Shown: positions 15,002 to 23,285, counted from the stretch's first letter. The stretch: 36,870 nt of DNA from JAPHSX01 sp041554195 (GCA_041554195.1 JBFFMJ010000018.1:1-36870), one strand, 5' to 3'. Made by a program: numbers and translations. The notes: generated from the letters alone by a model not told the origin.

Positions 15002-16123
15002 TCACTGGGTAGACTTGACCGGATTGTTAATCACACGTTCACCGCCACTGAGTCCAGCCAGCACGGTCACACGGTCATCGGAAACGAGTTGGCCAAGGCG
15101 CAACACTCGCAGTTCGCGCTTGCCCAACGGGCTCAACACATAGACAGCAGGAAGGCTGCCTCGCTGTACAATAGCGGCGCGCGGAATGACAGGGAGACTC
15201 ATTGAGGGAACCGAGACATCGGGGATCATCACCTCGGCATACATGCCGGGGGCGGCGCGTGAGTCCAGCGGAATATCAAGCTTGACGGTAACGGTGTGAC
15301 GGATGGGGTCGGCCATGGGGAAGATCTGCGCGACGCGTACCTTAAGCGGGGCATTTCTATCAATGTCGAGCCGAGCCTCCAGCTCATCATCATCCTGTAT
15401 CCCTGGCATCAGGCGGGCGGGCACTTCAATCATCACCTGCAAGGCCTCGGTATCGGCATAGGTCACAAGCGGCTGGCCCGGCTGCACGGTATCACCAATC
15501 TCCACCATTTTATCGATGATCACGCCATTGAAGGGAGCGTAACCCACCGCATCACGCAGCTTGGAATCGACTTGCTCCAGCTGTGAACGCGCCTGCATGT
15601 GGGCACTGCGGGCCTGCTCGATACCGGTACTACGTGAATAGAGGTCGGCCTGACGCTCCATCCCGGGGTTATTGATGCCCATCATGTCGGAGAAGTTACG
15701 GGTAAACATCTGGTCGAACATGCCCGGAACGCCCATTCCGGACATGCTGTTACGAGAAGAGGGGGAAGTCAGTTCACGCTGAAATTGTACACCGGCGTTG
15801 CGCAGAGAGGCCTCGGCGTTAGCCATCGCGGCCATGGCTGAGCGACGCTGTGCATGCAGCTCGTCATCGGCCAGAGCAACCAGTGCGGTATTCTGCTCGA
15901 AAGCATCGCCCTCGGCACCGGCGATATACTTAACTCGTCCCGGCAACTGTGCCGCAATGGAAACCTGACGGGAAGGGATTACCGTTCCGCCTAGAACGAT
16001 CTGATTCTGCTGACGGATGACCTCAACCGTGGTCACATTCTCTACCGCTTCAGCCTGCACGCCCTGAGCTGTGGCAATCAGGCCGAGTGCTGCAAATAGC
16101 GATATGGATACTTTACCTACCAT
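15002..16123 (-). CDS. RND periplasmic adaptor (membrane-fusion protein)
   Basis: HlyD/AcrA-type adaptor of the RND pump encoded directly downstream. Signal peptide 1-24 (ending QGVQA), then a barrel-sandwich half (GTVIPSRQVSIAAQLPGRVKYI), a helical hairpin with an unusual Met/Gly/Asn-rich insertion (about residues 120-160, GMGVPGMFDQMF), the second half (YAPFNGVIIDKMVEIGDTVQPGQPL) and a beta-barrel domain. I start at the ATG ending at 16123 because GGGAG lies 8-9 bases upstream and the signal peptide then starts properly; the open frame extends to 16159. Length 373 aa is normal. Probably first gene of the operon; the AT-rich region upstream would hold its promoter. Confidence 0.92.
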   Translation of the reverse strand: MVGKVSISLFAALGLIATAQGVQAEAVENVTTVEVIRQQNQIVLGGTVIPSRQVSIAAQLPGRVKYIAGAEGDAFEQNTALVALADDELHAQRRSAMAAMANAEASLRNAGVQFQRELTSPSSRNSMSGMGVPGMFDQMFTRNFSDMMGINNPGMERQADLYSRSTGIEQARSAHMQARSQLEQVDSKLRDAVGYAPFNGVIIDKMVEIGDTVQPGQPLVTYADTEALQVMIEVPARLMPGIQDDDELEARLDIDRNAPLKVRVAQIFPMADPIRHTVTVKLDIPLDSRAAPGMYAEVMIPDVSVPSMSLPVIPRAAIVQRGSLPAVYVLSPLGKRELRVLRLGQLVSDDRVTVLAGLSGGERVINNPVKSTQ

Positions 16124-16664
16124 TCGGTGTTGCTCCCATCTCTCAATTCCGTTCATCAAATTTCTTTAACCGCAAGCAGCGCCGCCTCACAGCTCATCGA
16201 AACCGTTGTCTTGTTATATGGAGAGTTGTAATAAAGCGGTATATAAAACAGCGAGCACAATATTGAGTATAATTTATGATTACATTGTATCTAACTGTTT
16301 TTATTATAAAAATTCTCCCAATTCCGTTAGCGCAATGCCTTCAGAGCGGACATTATCATAACAACGTATCTATTTGTTTTTCAGCCATTATGTCTTTGAG
16401 GTTGGGACAATGCAATATAGTTACATAAATGAGGCCTAAATAAGCCATATCAGCGCCGCACTGAGCCCGCAACTTGCCAGAGACAGCTCCACTGATAGGG
16501 AAAACGGCTGAGATGAAATTACGAAAAAAATAGTGCCTAGTGGCGAGCGAAGAAACGCCGCCTTCGAATAATGCCTCGCCCCGATTTGGACGATGCAAAC
16601 GTCATATCTACACGGCATTGGGCAAAACGAAAAAAAGGGCCTGTACAGGCCCTTAAAATAGGTA
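16124..16664. other. AT-rich intergenic region without a gene
   Basis: About 540 bp between the adaptor gene and tRNA-Ser. Short open frames exist on both strands but none has a good ribosome binding site, family resemblance or coding-like composition. 16200-16320 is distinctly AT-rich and contains TATAAT- and TATACT-like boxes on the minus strand with poor -35 partners; it probably holds the promoter of the efflux operon. Apart from the tRNA-Ser terminator I see nothing else. Confidence 0.6.
16629..16654 (-). terminator. Rho-independent terminator of tRNA-Ser
   Basis: Nine-base perfect stem (16635-16643/16646-16654) with only TA between the arms (the real loop will open to 4 bases), followed on the minus strand by seven T residues. 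It lies 10 bp beyond the CCA end of tRNA-Ser. Confidence 0.9.
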
Positions 16665-16752
<88 letters not shown>

Positions 16753-16899
16753 GAAAGAAGCGCGCAGGATAACGGAAACGTTTTCACTTTTCCACCTTGA
16801 TCTTACATTTCATCACGTTATTCTATGAACCCAAGTAAATTTACGTTGTCCCATCAGTTGATGACGCGTAGTCTCCGCCCGTGAACACACCATTTTTAA

Positions 16900-16914
16900 C
16901 CATGAGGAACATGG
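16900..16914 (+). promoter_or_regulatory. GGA-loop hairpin over the yccA ribosome binding site
   Basis: CCATG (16900-16904) pairs with CATGG (16910-16914), presenting AGGAA in the loop; the ATG follows at 16916. The Shine-Dalgarno bases AGGA are the loop itself. A GGA held in a hairpin loop over the ribosome binding site is the standard architecture of a CsrA/RsmA-repressed mRNA. No binding data; inferred from structure. Confidence 0.5.
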
Positions 16915-16915
16915 A

Positions 16916-17587
16916 ATGAACTTTAACGAAACAGCCGTTGCCCGCACAGCCGAGGCGGTCTTTGCTACCAACAAGCTGATCCGTAACACCTACACCCTGC
17001 TCTCCATGACACTGATCTTCAGTGCAGTGATGGCGGTGGCCTCAATGGCCGTTAATGTTGGTCCCATGGCCTCGCTGATGTGCAGCGTCGGCGCCATTGC
17101 CCTGTTGTGGCTGGTACTACCCCGCACCGCCAACTCCGGTGCCGGTATCGGTGTGGTCTTTGCCATCACCGGGCTGCTGGGGTTTGGACTGGGTCCGATG
17201 CTAAACAGCTACATGGCTCTGAGCAATGGCCCGCAGCTGATTGCTACCGCTGCGGGTGGAACCGGCGTGATCTTCCTCGCCCTCTCGGGCTATGCGTTGA
17301 CTACCCGTAAGGATTTCAGCTTTATGGGTGGCTTCCTGATGACCGGCTTGATCGTCGTTATCGTCGCCATGATCGCCAACCTCTTCATGCAGATCCCGGC
17401 ACTCTCTCTGGCCATGTCCGGAGCCATCGTGATGCTGATGAGCGGTTTCATCCTCTATGACACCAGCCGCATGGTGAATGACCCTCATGCCAACTACCTG
17501 ATGATGACCGTCTCACTATTCCTGAATATTCTTAACCTGTTCACCAGTCTGCTGCACCTGCTGGGTGCCCTCTCCGGTGACGATTGA
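16916..17587 (+). CDS. yccA: YccA-like BAX inhibitor-1 family membrane protein
   Basis: A 223-residue protein of about seven membrane helices of the BI-1/YccA family. In E. coli YccA interacts with the FtsH protease and can protect the Sec translocon from degradation. Family features seen: N-terminal NKLIRNTYTLLSMTLIFSA, and the C-terminal pair SGFILYDTSRMVNDPHANYLMMTVSLFLNILNLF with the conserved Asp of the YDTS segment and the helix that carries a second Asp in many members. The start at 16916 is preceded by GAGGA within a hairpin loop, suggesting post-transcriptional control. A strong terminator follows. Stands alone; divergent from tRNA-Ser. Confidence 0.92.
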   Translation: MNFNETAVARTAEAVFATNKLIRNTYTLLSMTLIFSAVMAVASMAVNVGPMASLMCSVGAIALLWLVLPRTANSGAGIGVVFAITGLLGFGLGPMLNSYMALSNGPQLIATAAGGTGVIFLALSGYALTTRKDFSFMGGFLMTGLIVVIVAMIANLFMQIPALSLAMSGAIVMLMSGFILYDTSRMVNDPHANYLMMTVSLFLNILNLFTSLLHLLGALSGDD

Positions 17588-17618
17588 TTTGGCCTGAGCT
17601 AAACCAGTGAACGACATA

Positions 17619-17644
17619 AACCCCGCTGTTGCGGGGTTTTTTAT
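17619..17644 (+). terminator. Rho-independent terminator after yccA
   Basis: Perfect GC-rich stem AACCCCGC/GCGGGGTT around a TGTT loop followed by six T residues, about 31 bp after the yccA stop. Confidence 0.92.
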
Positions 17645-17745
17645 GTTCATGGATGAACGGTATGCCGTGGGTGCATGTATGCACACGACTGCAGGGATGC
17701 AGGAGGAATTGCCGAGGAACGGCGCTTATCTGTAAGGAGGCCTTA
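17645..17745 (+). promoter_or_regulatory. Tandem GGA-loop hairpin leader (CsrA/RsmA-type)
   Basis: A chain of small perfect hairpins in about 100 nt: 17645-17658 (5 bp, loop TGGA), 17658-17667 (3 bp), 17671-17684 (5 bp, loop TGTA), 17689-17702 (5 bp, loop GGGA), 17711-17723 (4 bp, loop AGGAA), and 17733-17745 (5 bp, loop AGG), the last holding the AAGGAGG ribosome binding site of the following gene. Two loops sit in CATGGATG and CAGGGATG, matching the CANGGANG pattern known from CsrA-binding RNAs, and a further AGGAGGA lies single-stranded at 17701-17707. It starts right at the yccA terminator, so its own promoter, or read-through, is unclear. Alternatively a small CsrA-sponging RNA, but it lacks its own terminator. 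Confidence 0.55.
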
Positions 17746-17746
17746 A

Positions 17747-17935
17747 ATGGGCGAAGATATGTGGTTAAAAATAGGCTCTGCGCTGCTATTGGGAGCGATG
17801 CTGGTGATGATCTGGCCCCGTGCCCGCATCATGATGCAGGAAGGGCGCAAAGGCAGTGCGAGTGAATGGAAGTCGGCCCTGATCCCGCTGTTGCTGGTGA
17901 TAGGCTTCGTGGTGTTACTGATTCTGTCGGTGTAA
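17747..17935 (+). CDS. Small two-helix membrane protein, function unknown
   Basis: A 62-residue protein with two hydrophobic helices (about 6-23, WLKIGSALLLGAMLVMIW; and 45-61, ALIPLLLVIGFVVLLILSV) joined by a charged loop (RARIMMQEGRKGSASEWK). I recall no named family, although small proteins of this layout are common in gammaproteobacteria. The ATG at 17747 has a very strong AAGGAGG site 6 bases upstream, so it is a genuine gene. The leader suggests tight translational control. Its stop is immediately next to the stop of convergent mltG, leaving no space for a terminator. Confidence 0.75.
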   Translation: MGEDMWLKIGSALLLGAMLVMIWPRARIMMQEGRKGSASEWKSALIPLLLVIGFVVLLILSV

Positions 17936-18976
17936 CTACTCTTTGCGGAAGTTGGGGTGATTGCAGTCGCGATTACGGATCTGGTACTTCACCACAGCGC
18001 ACTCATGCTCTTCATAACTGGCTGAGAAGTGGTGGCTGCCGTCACCGCGTGCCACAAAGTAGAGGCTATCCCCCTCACTCGGATGCAGGGCGGCGTGCAG
18101 GGCATCACCGCCGGGCATGGCGATAGGTGTAGGTGGCAAACCTGCTCGGGTATAGGTGTTGTAGGGGGTATCGGTTTGCAGGTCACTTTTGCGAATATTG
18201 CCGTCATAACTCGGCCCTATGCCGTAGATCACCGTAGGATCGGTCTGCAGACGCATCCCTTTTTTCAAACGGCGCATAAAGAGCCCTGCAATTTCACCAC
18301 GTTCAGAGGGCTGACCGGTCTCCTTCTCCACGATTGAGGCGAGGGTCAGCGCCTCGTAAGGAGTTTTCAACGGCAAACCGGTGGCACGCTGCGACCATTC
18401 CTGCTCCAGCCGCTCCTCCATTGCAGCATAGGCCCGCTTTAGAAATTCAACATCAGAGAGACCACGGGGAAAGTGGTAAGTATCGGGGAAGAAGCGTCCC
18501 TCGGGGTGCTCCCCCTCCCTGCCCAGTCGCCTCATGATCTCCTCTGCCTGGAGTCCCTTGAGCTGGTGTTGTAGATAAGGGCTGGCATCGATCTCCGCCA
18601 TCACCTGGCGAAAGTTCCACCCCTCCACCAGGGTAACCGAATACTGGCGAACTCTGCCCGCCACCATATCATCAAGCAGCTGTGACGGGCTCATGCCCAC
18701 CTTAACGTCATATTCACCCGCCTGAATATTCGCCGCCTTACCTCGCAGGCGTGCCATCCAGACAAAGTAACGACTATCCTCGATCACTCCCTGCTGCTGC
18801 AGACTACGTGCTACTGCCCTCACGGAGCTGCCCGGCTTGACCAGCAGCGGCAGCGGTTGCGCACTTACTGCCATCGGTTGATCGACAAACTGCTGATACG
18901 ACATCAGCAGCCAACCGGCGACAAGGCTGCCGATCAATATCAACGCACCAAGCAGTTTAAACAGGCGCTCCCTCAC
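17936..18976 (-). CDS. mltG: Endolytic peptidoglycan transglycosylase MltG
   Basis: Inner-membrane lytic transglycosylase that cuts nascent glycan strands and is thought to set their length. N-terminal membrane helix (7-26), a LysM-like region (about 45-110, VKPGSSVRAVARSLQQQGVI), and the YceG domain with catalytic Glu217 in ASIVEKETG and the conserved LQTDPTVIYG and YNTYTRAGLPPTPI segments. Length 346 aa is normal. Its ATG overlaps the pabC stop by 4 bases, so they are translationally coupled, as in the conserved pabC-mltG pair. Confidence 0.96.
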   Translation of the reverse strand: MRERLFKLLGALILIGSLVAGWLLMSYQQFVDQPMAVSAQPLPLLVKPGSSVRAVARSLQQQGVIEDSRYFVWMARLRGKAANIQAGEYDVKVGMSPSQLLDDMVAGRVRQYSVTLVEGWNFRQVMAEIDASPYLQHQLKGLQAEEIMRRLGREGEHPEGRFFPDTYHFPRGLSDVEFLKRAYAAMEERLEQEWSQRATGLPLKTPYEALTLASIVEKETGQPSERGEIAGLFMRRLKKGMRLQTDPTVIYGIGPSYDGNIRKSDLQTDTPYNTYTRAGLPPTPIAMPGGDALHAALHPSEGDSLYFVARGDGSHHFSASYEEHECAVVKYQIRNRDCNHPNFRKE

Positions 18977-19791
18977 TGCTCACCCTCCAGCTTGGCCTGT
19001 AGTACCGACTGCAGGCCCTGTGTCAATTCACCCGGCATAAAATCCCTGTCCAAAAAATGTCCTACCGGCCAGATACCGATAAGGCTGTTAGTCATAAAGA
19101 TCTCATCCACCTGTAGCAGCTCTTCAGGGTGAATCTCGGCGGTATCAACGCTAATACCCAGATCCCTTGCCATCGCCATCACCTCGGCGCGCATCACCCC
19201 GGCGACACCACAGCGACTCAAGTCTGGAGTAAAGAGACGCCCCTCCTCGACCCAGAAGAGGTTGCTCATCGTCCCCTCCTTCACCCGGCCATCAAGATCA
19301 CACATCAGCCCCTCGTGAATCGCCGCGTCGTCCCACTCGGCACGTGCCAACACCTGCTCCAGTCGATTGAGATGCTTGATCCCGGCCAGAGCCGGATTAC
19401 AGGCGAGCGGTGTCTGACAAACACGCAGCCGGATGCCACTGGCAAGCTCAGGGTAGTCGGGCCAGGGATAACTAAAAAGAAGACGCTGTGGTGAAGACTC
19501 CTGTGGAGGACGATAACCGCGCCCGCCACTGCCACGGGTGATCACCAGCTTGAGGACCGCACGCTCCTCGCCGCCACACAGGGAAAGTGCCTCCTGGTGG
19601 AGGATCTGCGGCTCGGGCATGGCTAGCCCCAGCACCTCACATCCGCGTTGCAGACGTGCCATGTGGGCCGACCAGAATCGGGGCCTGCCGTTAATCACGG
19701 CAAGGGTCTCGAACAGACCGTCGCCATAATGCAGGCCACGATCTGTCGCCGATAACAGCTCCGTCATTTCACCATTGATCATAATTGCCAT
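18973..19791 (-). CDS. pabC: Aminodeoxychorismate lyase
   Basis: PLP enzyme (fold type IV) that converts 4-amino-4-deoxychorismate to 4-aminobenzoate and pyruvate in folate synthesis. Shows RGLHYGDGLFET near the N-terminus, the PLP lysine Lys139 in GIKHLNRLEQVLAR, and the cofactor-contacting EGTMSNLFWV. Branched-chain aminotransferases and D-amino-acid transaminases share the fold, but the position between fabF and mltG fixes the call. The start could be Met1 (19791) or Met4; neither has a clear binding site. Confidence 0.94.
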   Translation of the reverse strand: MAIMINGEMTELLSATDRGLHYGDGLFETLAVINGRPRFWSAHMARLQRGCEVLGLAMPEPQILHQEALSLCGGEERAVLKLVITRGSGGRGYRPPQESSPQRLLFSYPWPDYPELASGIRLRVCQTPLACNPALAGIKHLNRLEQVLARAEWDDAAIHEGLMCDLDGRVKEGTMSNLFWVEEGRLFTPDLSRCGVAGVMRAEVMAMARDLGISVDTAEIHPEELLQVDEIFMTNSLIGIWPVGHFLDRDFMPGELTQGLQSVLQAKLEGEQ

Positions 19792-19853
19792 AACAGATGC
19801 TAGTGGTGCTTAGAAGGGTGAATGAGAGACAAAGACACAGAGAAGATAGGCGT

Positions 19854-19874
19854 TCCGAGCGAGAACCGCTCGGA
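19854..19874 (-). other. Intercistronic hairpin between fabF and pabC
   Basis: Perfect 8-bp stem TCCGAGCG/CGCTCGGA with a 5-base loop, 12 bp after the fabF stop. No T-run follows, so it is more likely an mRNA-end stabiliser or partial attenuator than a full terminator. Confidence 0.6.
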
Positions 19875-19885
19875 GACGTTCAACA

Positions 19886-21124
19886 TCAGACCCTGGCGAG
19901 GATCAGGGTGCCGTTGGTACCACCGAAGCCGAAGGAGTTGGAGAGGGCATAGTTGATCTCCATCTCTCGTGCGGTGTTCGGCACGTAATCAAGGTCACAC
20001 TCCGGATCCGGGGTGATGATGTTGATGGTGGGCGGGGCGACCTGCTGATGCACCGCCAGTGCGGTGAAGATGGCCTCGATCCCCCCAGCGGCACCCAGCA
20101 GGTGACCGGTCATCGACTTGGTGGAGCTCATCGCGATCTTATAGGCGTGGTCACCGAAGGCCCCCTTGGCCGCATCGGTCTCGGCCTTATCACCGGCAGG
20201 GGTAGAGGTGCCGTGGGCATTGATGTAGTTGACCTGATCACCGTTAATCCCGGCATTGCGCATGGCGTTGTTCATGCAGCGCATCGCCCCCTCACCGCCC
20301 TTGGCAGGCAGGGTCATGTGGTAGGCATCACCGCTCATGCCGTAACCGACTACCTCGGCGTAGATCTTGGCACCACGCGCCTTGGCATGCTCGTATTCCT
20401 CAACCACCACCACACCGGCACCGTCACTTAAGACAAAACCGTCGCGATCCTTATCCCAGGGGCGGCTGGCCGTCTGCGGGTCATCATTACGGGTAGAGAG
20501 GGCACGGGCCGAGGCAAAACCACCCAGGCCGCAGGGAGAGGTCGCCATCTCGGCACCGCCCGCCACCATGACATCGGCATCGCCGTATTCGATCAGGCGT
20601 GCCGCATCACCAATACTGTGTGTGCCAGTAGCGCAGGCGGTAACCAGTGCGATGTTCGGCCCCTTGAGCCCGTACATGATGGAGACATGGCCGGAGATCA
20701 TGTTGATAATGTTGCTGGGTACAAAGAAGGGCGAGATCTTACGCGGACCACCCTTCAGGAACGCCTCGTTGCCCTTCTCAATACCGGGCAGACCACCGAT
20801 ACCGGAACCGACCGCCACGCCGATACGCTCGGCGTTCTCTTCGGTGACCTCAAACCCGGAATCCTTGATCGCTTCCATTGAGGCGACGATACCGTAGTGG
20901 ATAAAGGGGTCCATCTTCTTGGCATCTTTGGCCGTGATGTAATCGGTAACGTCAAAATTCTTAATTGAACCACCAAATGTGGTGGCAAAACCGGTGGTAT
21001 CGAAGTGGGTGATGGGGGCAATACCGCTCTTGCCCGCGAGGATATTATCCCACGACTCTTTTACACTCAGACCCACGGGCGAAACCATACCCAGACCAGT
21101 AATTACAACACGACGCTTAGACAA
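19886..21124 (-). CDS. fabF: 3-oxoacyl-ACP synthase II
   Basis: Condensing enzyme that elongates acyl-ACP with malonyl-ACP in type II fatty-acid synthesis. The Cys-His-His triad is present: Cys164 in VTACATGTHS, His in NAHGTSTPAGD and His in GHLLGAAGG. Length 412 aa is normal. The start codon is TTG (21122-21124), preceded by GAGAGGG at good spacing; there is no nearby ATG. It lies 86 bp after acpP, with a terminator-like hairpin in between that would lower fabF relative to acpP. Confidence 0.97.
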   Translation of the reverse strand: MSKRRVVITGLGMVSPVGLSVKESWDNILAGKSGIAPITHFDTTGFATTFGGSIKNFDVTDYITAKDAKKMDPFIHYGIVASMEAIKDSGFEVTEENAERIGVAVGSGIGGLPGIEKGNEAFLKGGPRKISPFFVPSNIINMISGHVSIMYGLKGPNIALVTACATGTHSIGDAARLIEYGDADVMVAGGAEMATSPCGLGGFASARALSTRNDDPQTASRPWDKDRDGFVLSDGAGVVVVEEYEHAKARGAKIYAEVVGYGMSGDAYHMTLPAKGGEGAMRCMNNAMRNAGINGDQVNYINAHGTSTPAGDKAETDAAKGAFGDHAYKIAMSSTKSMTGHLLGAAGGIEAIFTALAVHQQVAPPTINIITPDPECDLDYVPNTAREMEINYALSNSFGFGGTNGTLILARV

Positions 21125-21156
21125 GGGACGGCCCTCTCAAAAACTTTGTACCAGAC

Positions 21157-21192
21157 AAACAAAAGGCCGCGCCCACATGCGTGGTTGCGGCC
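21157..21192 (-). terminator. Terminator or attenuator after acpP
   Basis: GGCCGC (21187-21192 read on minus) pairs with GCGGCC (21165-21170); an inner CAC/GTG pairing extends the stem. It is followed on the minus strand by TTTTGTTTG. It lies about 18 bp after the acpP stop and would let acpP be made in excess over fabF. Confidence 0.75.
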
Positions 21193-21210
21193 CGGTAATG
21201 ATTTCAGCGA

Positions 21211-21447
21211 TTAACCCTGATGAGCATTGACGTGGTCAATTGCCTGCTGCACCGTGGTGATCTTTTCCGCATCCTCATCGGGGATCTCGGTCTCAAACTC
21301 CTCTTCGAGAGCCATAACCAGCTCTACGGTATCAAGAGAGTCAGCGCCCAGATCATCAACAAAAGAGGCTGAATTGGTTACCTCTTCTTCTTTCACACCC
21401 AACTGCTCAACTACAATCTTCTTGACGCGCTCTTCAATACTACTCAT
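21211..21447 (-). CDS. acpP: Acyl carrier protein
   Basis: A 78-residue acidic four-helix protein; Ser37 in GADSLDTVEL carries the phosphopantetheine arm. Nearly identical in layout to E. coli AcpP. A GGGAGG binding site lies 11 bases before the ATG, and a promoter is seen in the 147-bp gap after fabG. Together with the hairpin after the stop this fits a highly expressed single-gene transcript. Confidence 0.98.
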   Translation of the reverse strand: MSSIEERVKKIVVEQLGVKEEEVTNSASFVDDLGADSLDTVELVMALEEEFETEIPDEDAEKITTVQQAIDHVNAHQG

Positions 21448-21498
21448 GACGGAAATATCCTCCCAGAGATATAAAAATAATTCGTTTTACTGCGCGGT

Positions 21499-21528
21499 AT
21501 TGTAGAGAAAAGCGTGCGCATATGCCAG
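21499..21528 (-). promoter_or_regulatory. Promoter of acpP
   Basis: Minus strand: -35 CTGGCA (21523-21528, 4 of 6), 18-bp spacer, -10 TACAAT (21499-21504, 5 of 6). The predicted leader is about 45 nt. Confidence 0.55.
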
Positions 21529-21594
21529 ATATTGACCCCATTCTGCGACACCCCTTTTCCATACCGGTTATCTTATTGATTTATATGGAGTTTA

Positions 21595-22338
21595 TCACCC
21601 CATATACATGCCACCATTGACGTTAATCGTCTCGCCGCTGATATAAGCGGCCTCCGGTGAGGCCAAAAATGCGACCGCAGCGGCGATCTCCTCCGGCTGA
21701 CCGAGACGGTTCAGCGGGATCTGGTTGAGCAGCACCTGCTTATGCTCATCGGCCAGTGCCTTGGTCATATCGGTGTCGATAAAACCAGGGGCGACGGTAT
21801 TAACGGTAATGCCACGGGGCCCTAGTTCACGAGCCAGCGATTTGCTGAAGCCGATCATCCCAGCCTTGGCAGCCGAGTAATTGGTCTGTCCGGCGTTGCC
21901 CATCAGCGCGACCACCGAGGCAATACTGATAATGCGCCCCTTGCGCGCCTTGGTCATCGGGCGCAGGCACGCCTTTGACATGCGATAGACCGACTTCAGG
22001 TTAGTCTCCATGATCGCATCCCAGTCATCATCCTTCATCCGCATCAGCAGGTTGTCGCGGGTGATACCGGCGTTGTTGACCAGAATAGATGGGGCGGCAA
22101 ACTCCTCGGCAATGGCCTTCAACACCGCATCGATGTTCTCCTGGCTGGTGACATCCAGTGCCACACCCTTGCCGGTAATACCAGCCTCCTGAAGGTAGGC
22201 GCTGATCGCCTCGGCACCCGACTCGGAGGTGGCAGTACCGATCACCGTGGCATTTTTAGCACCCAGGGCCAGCGCAGTGGCCTTGCCGATTCCACGGCTG
22301 GCACCGGTTACCAGCGCCACTTCATTTGTTAATGACAT
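21595..22338 (-). CDS. fabG: 3-oxoacyl-ACP reductase
   Basis: NADPH-dependent short-chain dehydrogenase that reduces 3-oxoacyl-ACP. N-terminal TGASRGIG nucleotide motif, LVNNAGITRDN, catalytic Ser in IISIASV and the Tyr-x3-Lys pair in NYSAAKAG. Length 247 aa. The ATG ending at 22338 has AAGGAG 8 bases upstream; a TTG directly before it would add one Met. It follows fabD by about 11 bp. Confidence 0.97.
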   Translation of the reverse strand: MSLTNEVALVTGASRGIGKATALALGAKNATVIGTATSESGAEAISAYLQEAGITGKGVALDVTSQENIDAVLKAIAEEFAAPSILVNNAGITRDNLLMRMKDDDWDAIMETNLKSVYRMSKACLRPMTKARKGRIISIASVVALMGNAGQTNYSAAKAGMIGFSKSLARELGPRGITVNTVAPGFIDTDMTKALADEHKQVLLNQIPLNRLGQPEEIAAAVAFLASPEAAYISGETINVNGGMYMG

Positions 22339-22349
22339 CAATCTCTCCT

Positions 22350-23285
22350 TCAGGCCGACAGCTCGGTCAGCGCCTTTTCCAGACTGGCGGCGTCAAACAC
22401 CGCCATTGCATTCATCGACTTTTCGATGCGCTTGTTCAGCCCAACCAGCACCTTGCCGGGACCACACTCGACCAGCGTATCCACCCCATCCAGCGCCATC
22501 TTCTGTACCGACTCCACCCAGCGTACCGGGCTGTAGAGCTGGCGCACCAGGGCATCACGGATGGCATCGCCATCACTCTCGGTGGCGACATCGGCATTAT
22601 TAATCACGGGGATAGTGGGTGCAGAAACTGTAATACCCGCCAGCTGCTCAGCCAGCTTCTCTGCCGCCGGCTTCATTAGCGCGCAGTGGGAAGGGACACT
22701 CACCGGCAGTGGCAAGGCTCGCTTGGCCCCCGCCTCCTTCGCCGCATCGACCACGCGCTCCACGGCTGCAGCGGTTCCAGCCACCACAACCTGTCCGGGG
22801 GCGTTGAAGTTGACCGCGGAGAGGACCTCGCCCTGGGCTGCCGCTTCACAGACGCCAATTACCGCTGCATCATCCAGGCCAAGAATTGCCGCCATCGCCC
22901 CCTGACCGGCGGGCACCGCCTCCTGCATCAGGCGGCCACGCTCGGCCACCAGCTTTACCGCATCGGCAAAATTGAGCGCACCGGCAGCGACCAACGCTGA
23001 GTATTCGCCCAGGCTATGGCCGGCGACCACGACCGGATTGGCCTGCCCCTGGTCCTGCATCACACGCCATACGGCGATACCGGCGGAGAGCATGGCAGGC
23101 TGGGTAATTTGTGTGTTATTGAGTTCCTCAGCCGGGCCATTCTGCACCAGTTGCCACAGGTCATAGCCCAGGGCGGCAGAGGCCTCGGCGAAGGTCTCGC
23201 CCACGAGAGGAAAGGATGCGGCCAACTCGGCCAGCATACCTACGGACTGGGAACCCTGTCCCGGAAAGACGAATGCTACGGACAC
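22350..23285 (-). CDS. fabD: Malonyl-CoA:ACP transacylase
   Basis: Moves malonyl groups from CoA to ACP. FPGQGSQ near the N-terminus, nucleophile Ser91 in GHSLGEYSALV, and His in SVPSHCALM. Length 311 aa. The start codon is GTG (23283-23285) with GGGGAAG upstream. Gap to fabH is about 60 bp. Confidence 0.97.
   Translation of the reverse strand: MSVAFVFPGQGSQSVGMLAELAASFPLVGETFAEASAALGYDLWQLVQNGPAEELNNTQITQPAMLSAGIAVWRVMQDQGQANPVVVAGHSLGEYSALVAAGALNFADAVKLVAERGRLMQEAVPAGQGAMAAILGLDDAAVIGVCEAAAQGEVLSAVNFNAPGQVVVAGTAAAVERVVDAAKEAGAKRALPLPVSVPSHCALMKPAAEKLAEQLAGITVSAPTIPVINNADVATESDGDAIRDALVRQLYSPVRWVESVQKMALDGVDTLVECGPGKVLVGLNKRIEKSMNAMAVFDAASLEKALTELSA

Noticed and set aside
17671..17684. GTGCATGTATGCAC as an operator palindrome
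   Set aside because: It is better explained as one member of the run of short RNA hairpins, since its neighbours have the same arm and loop sizes.
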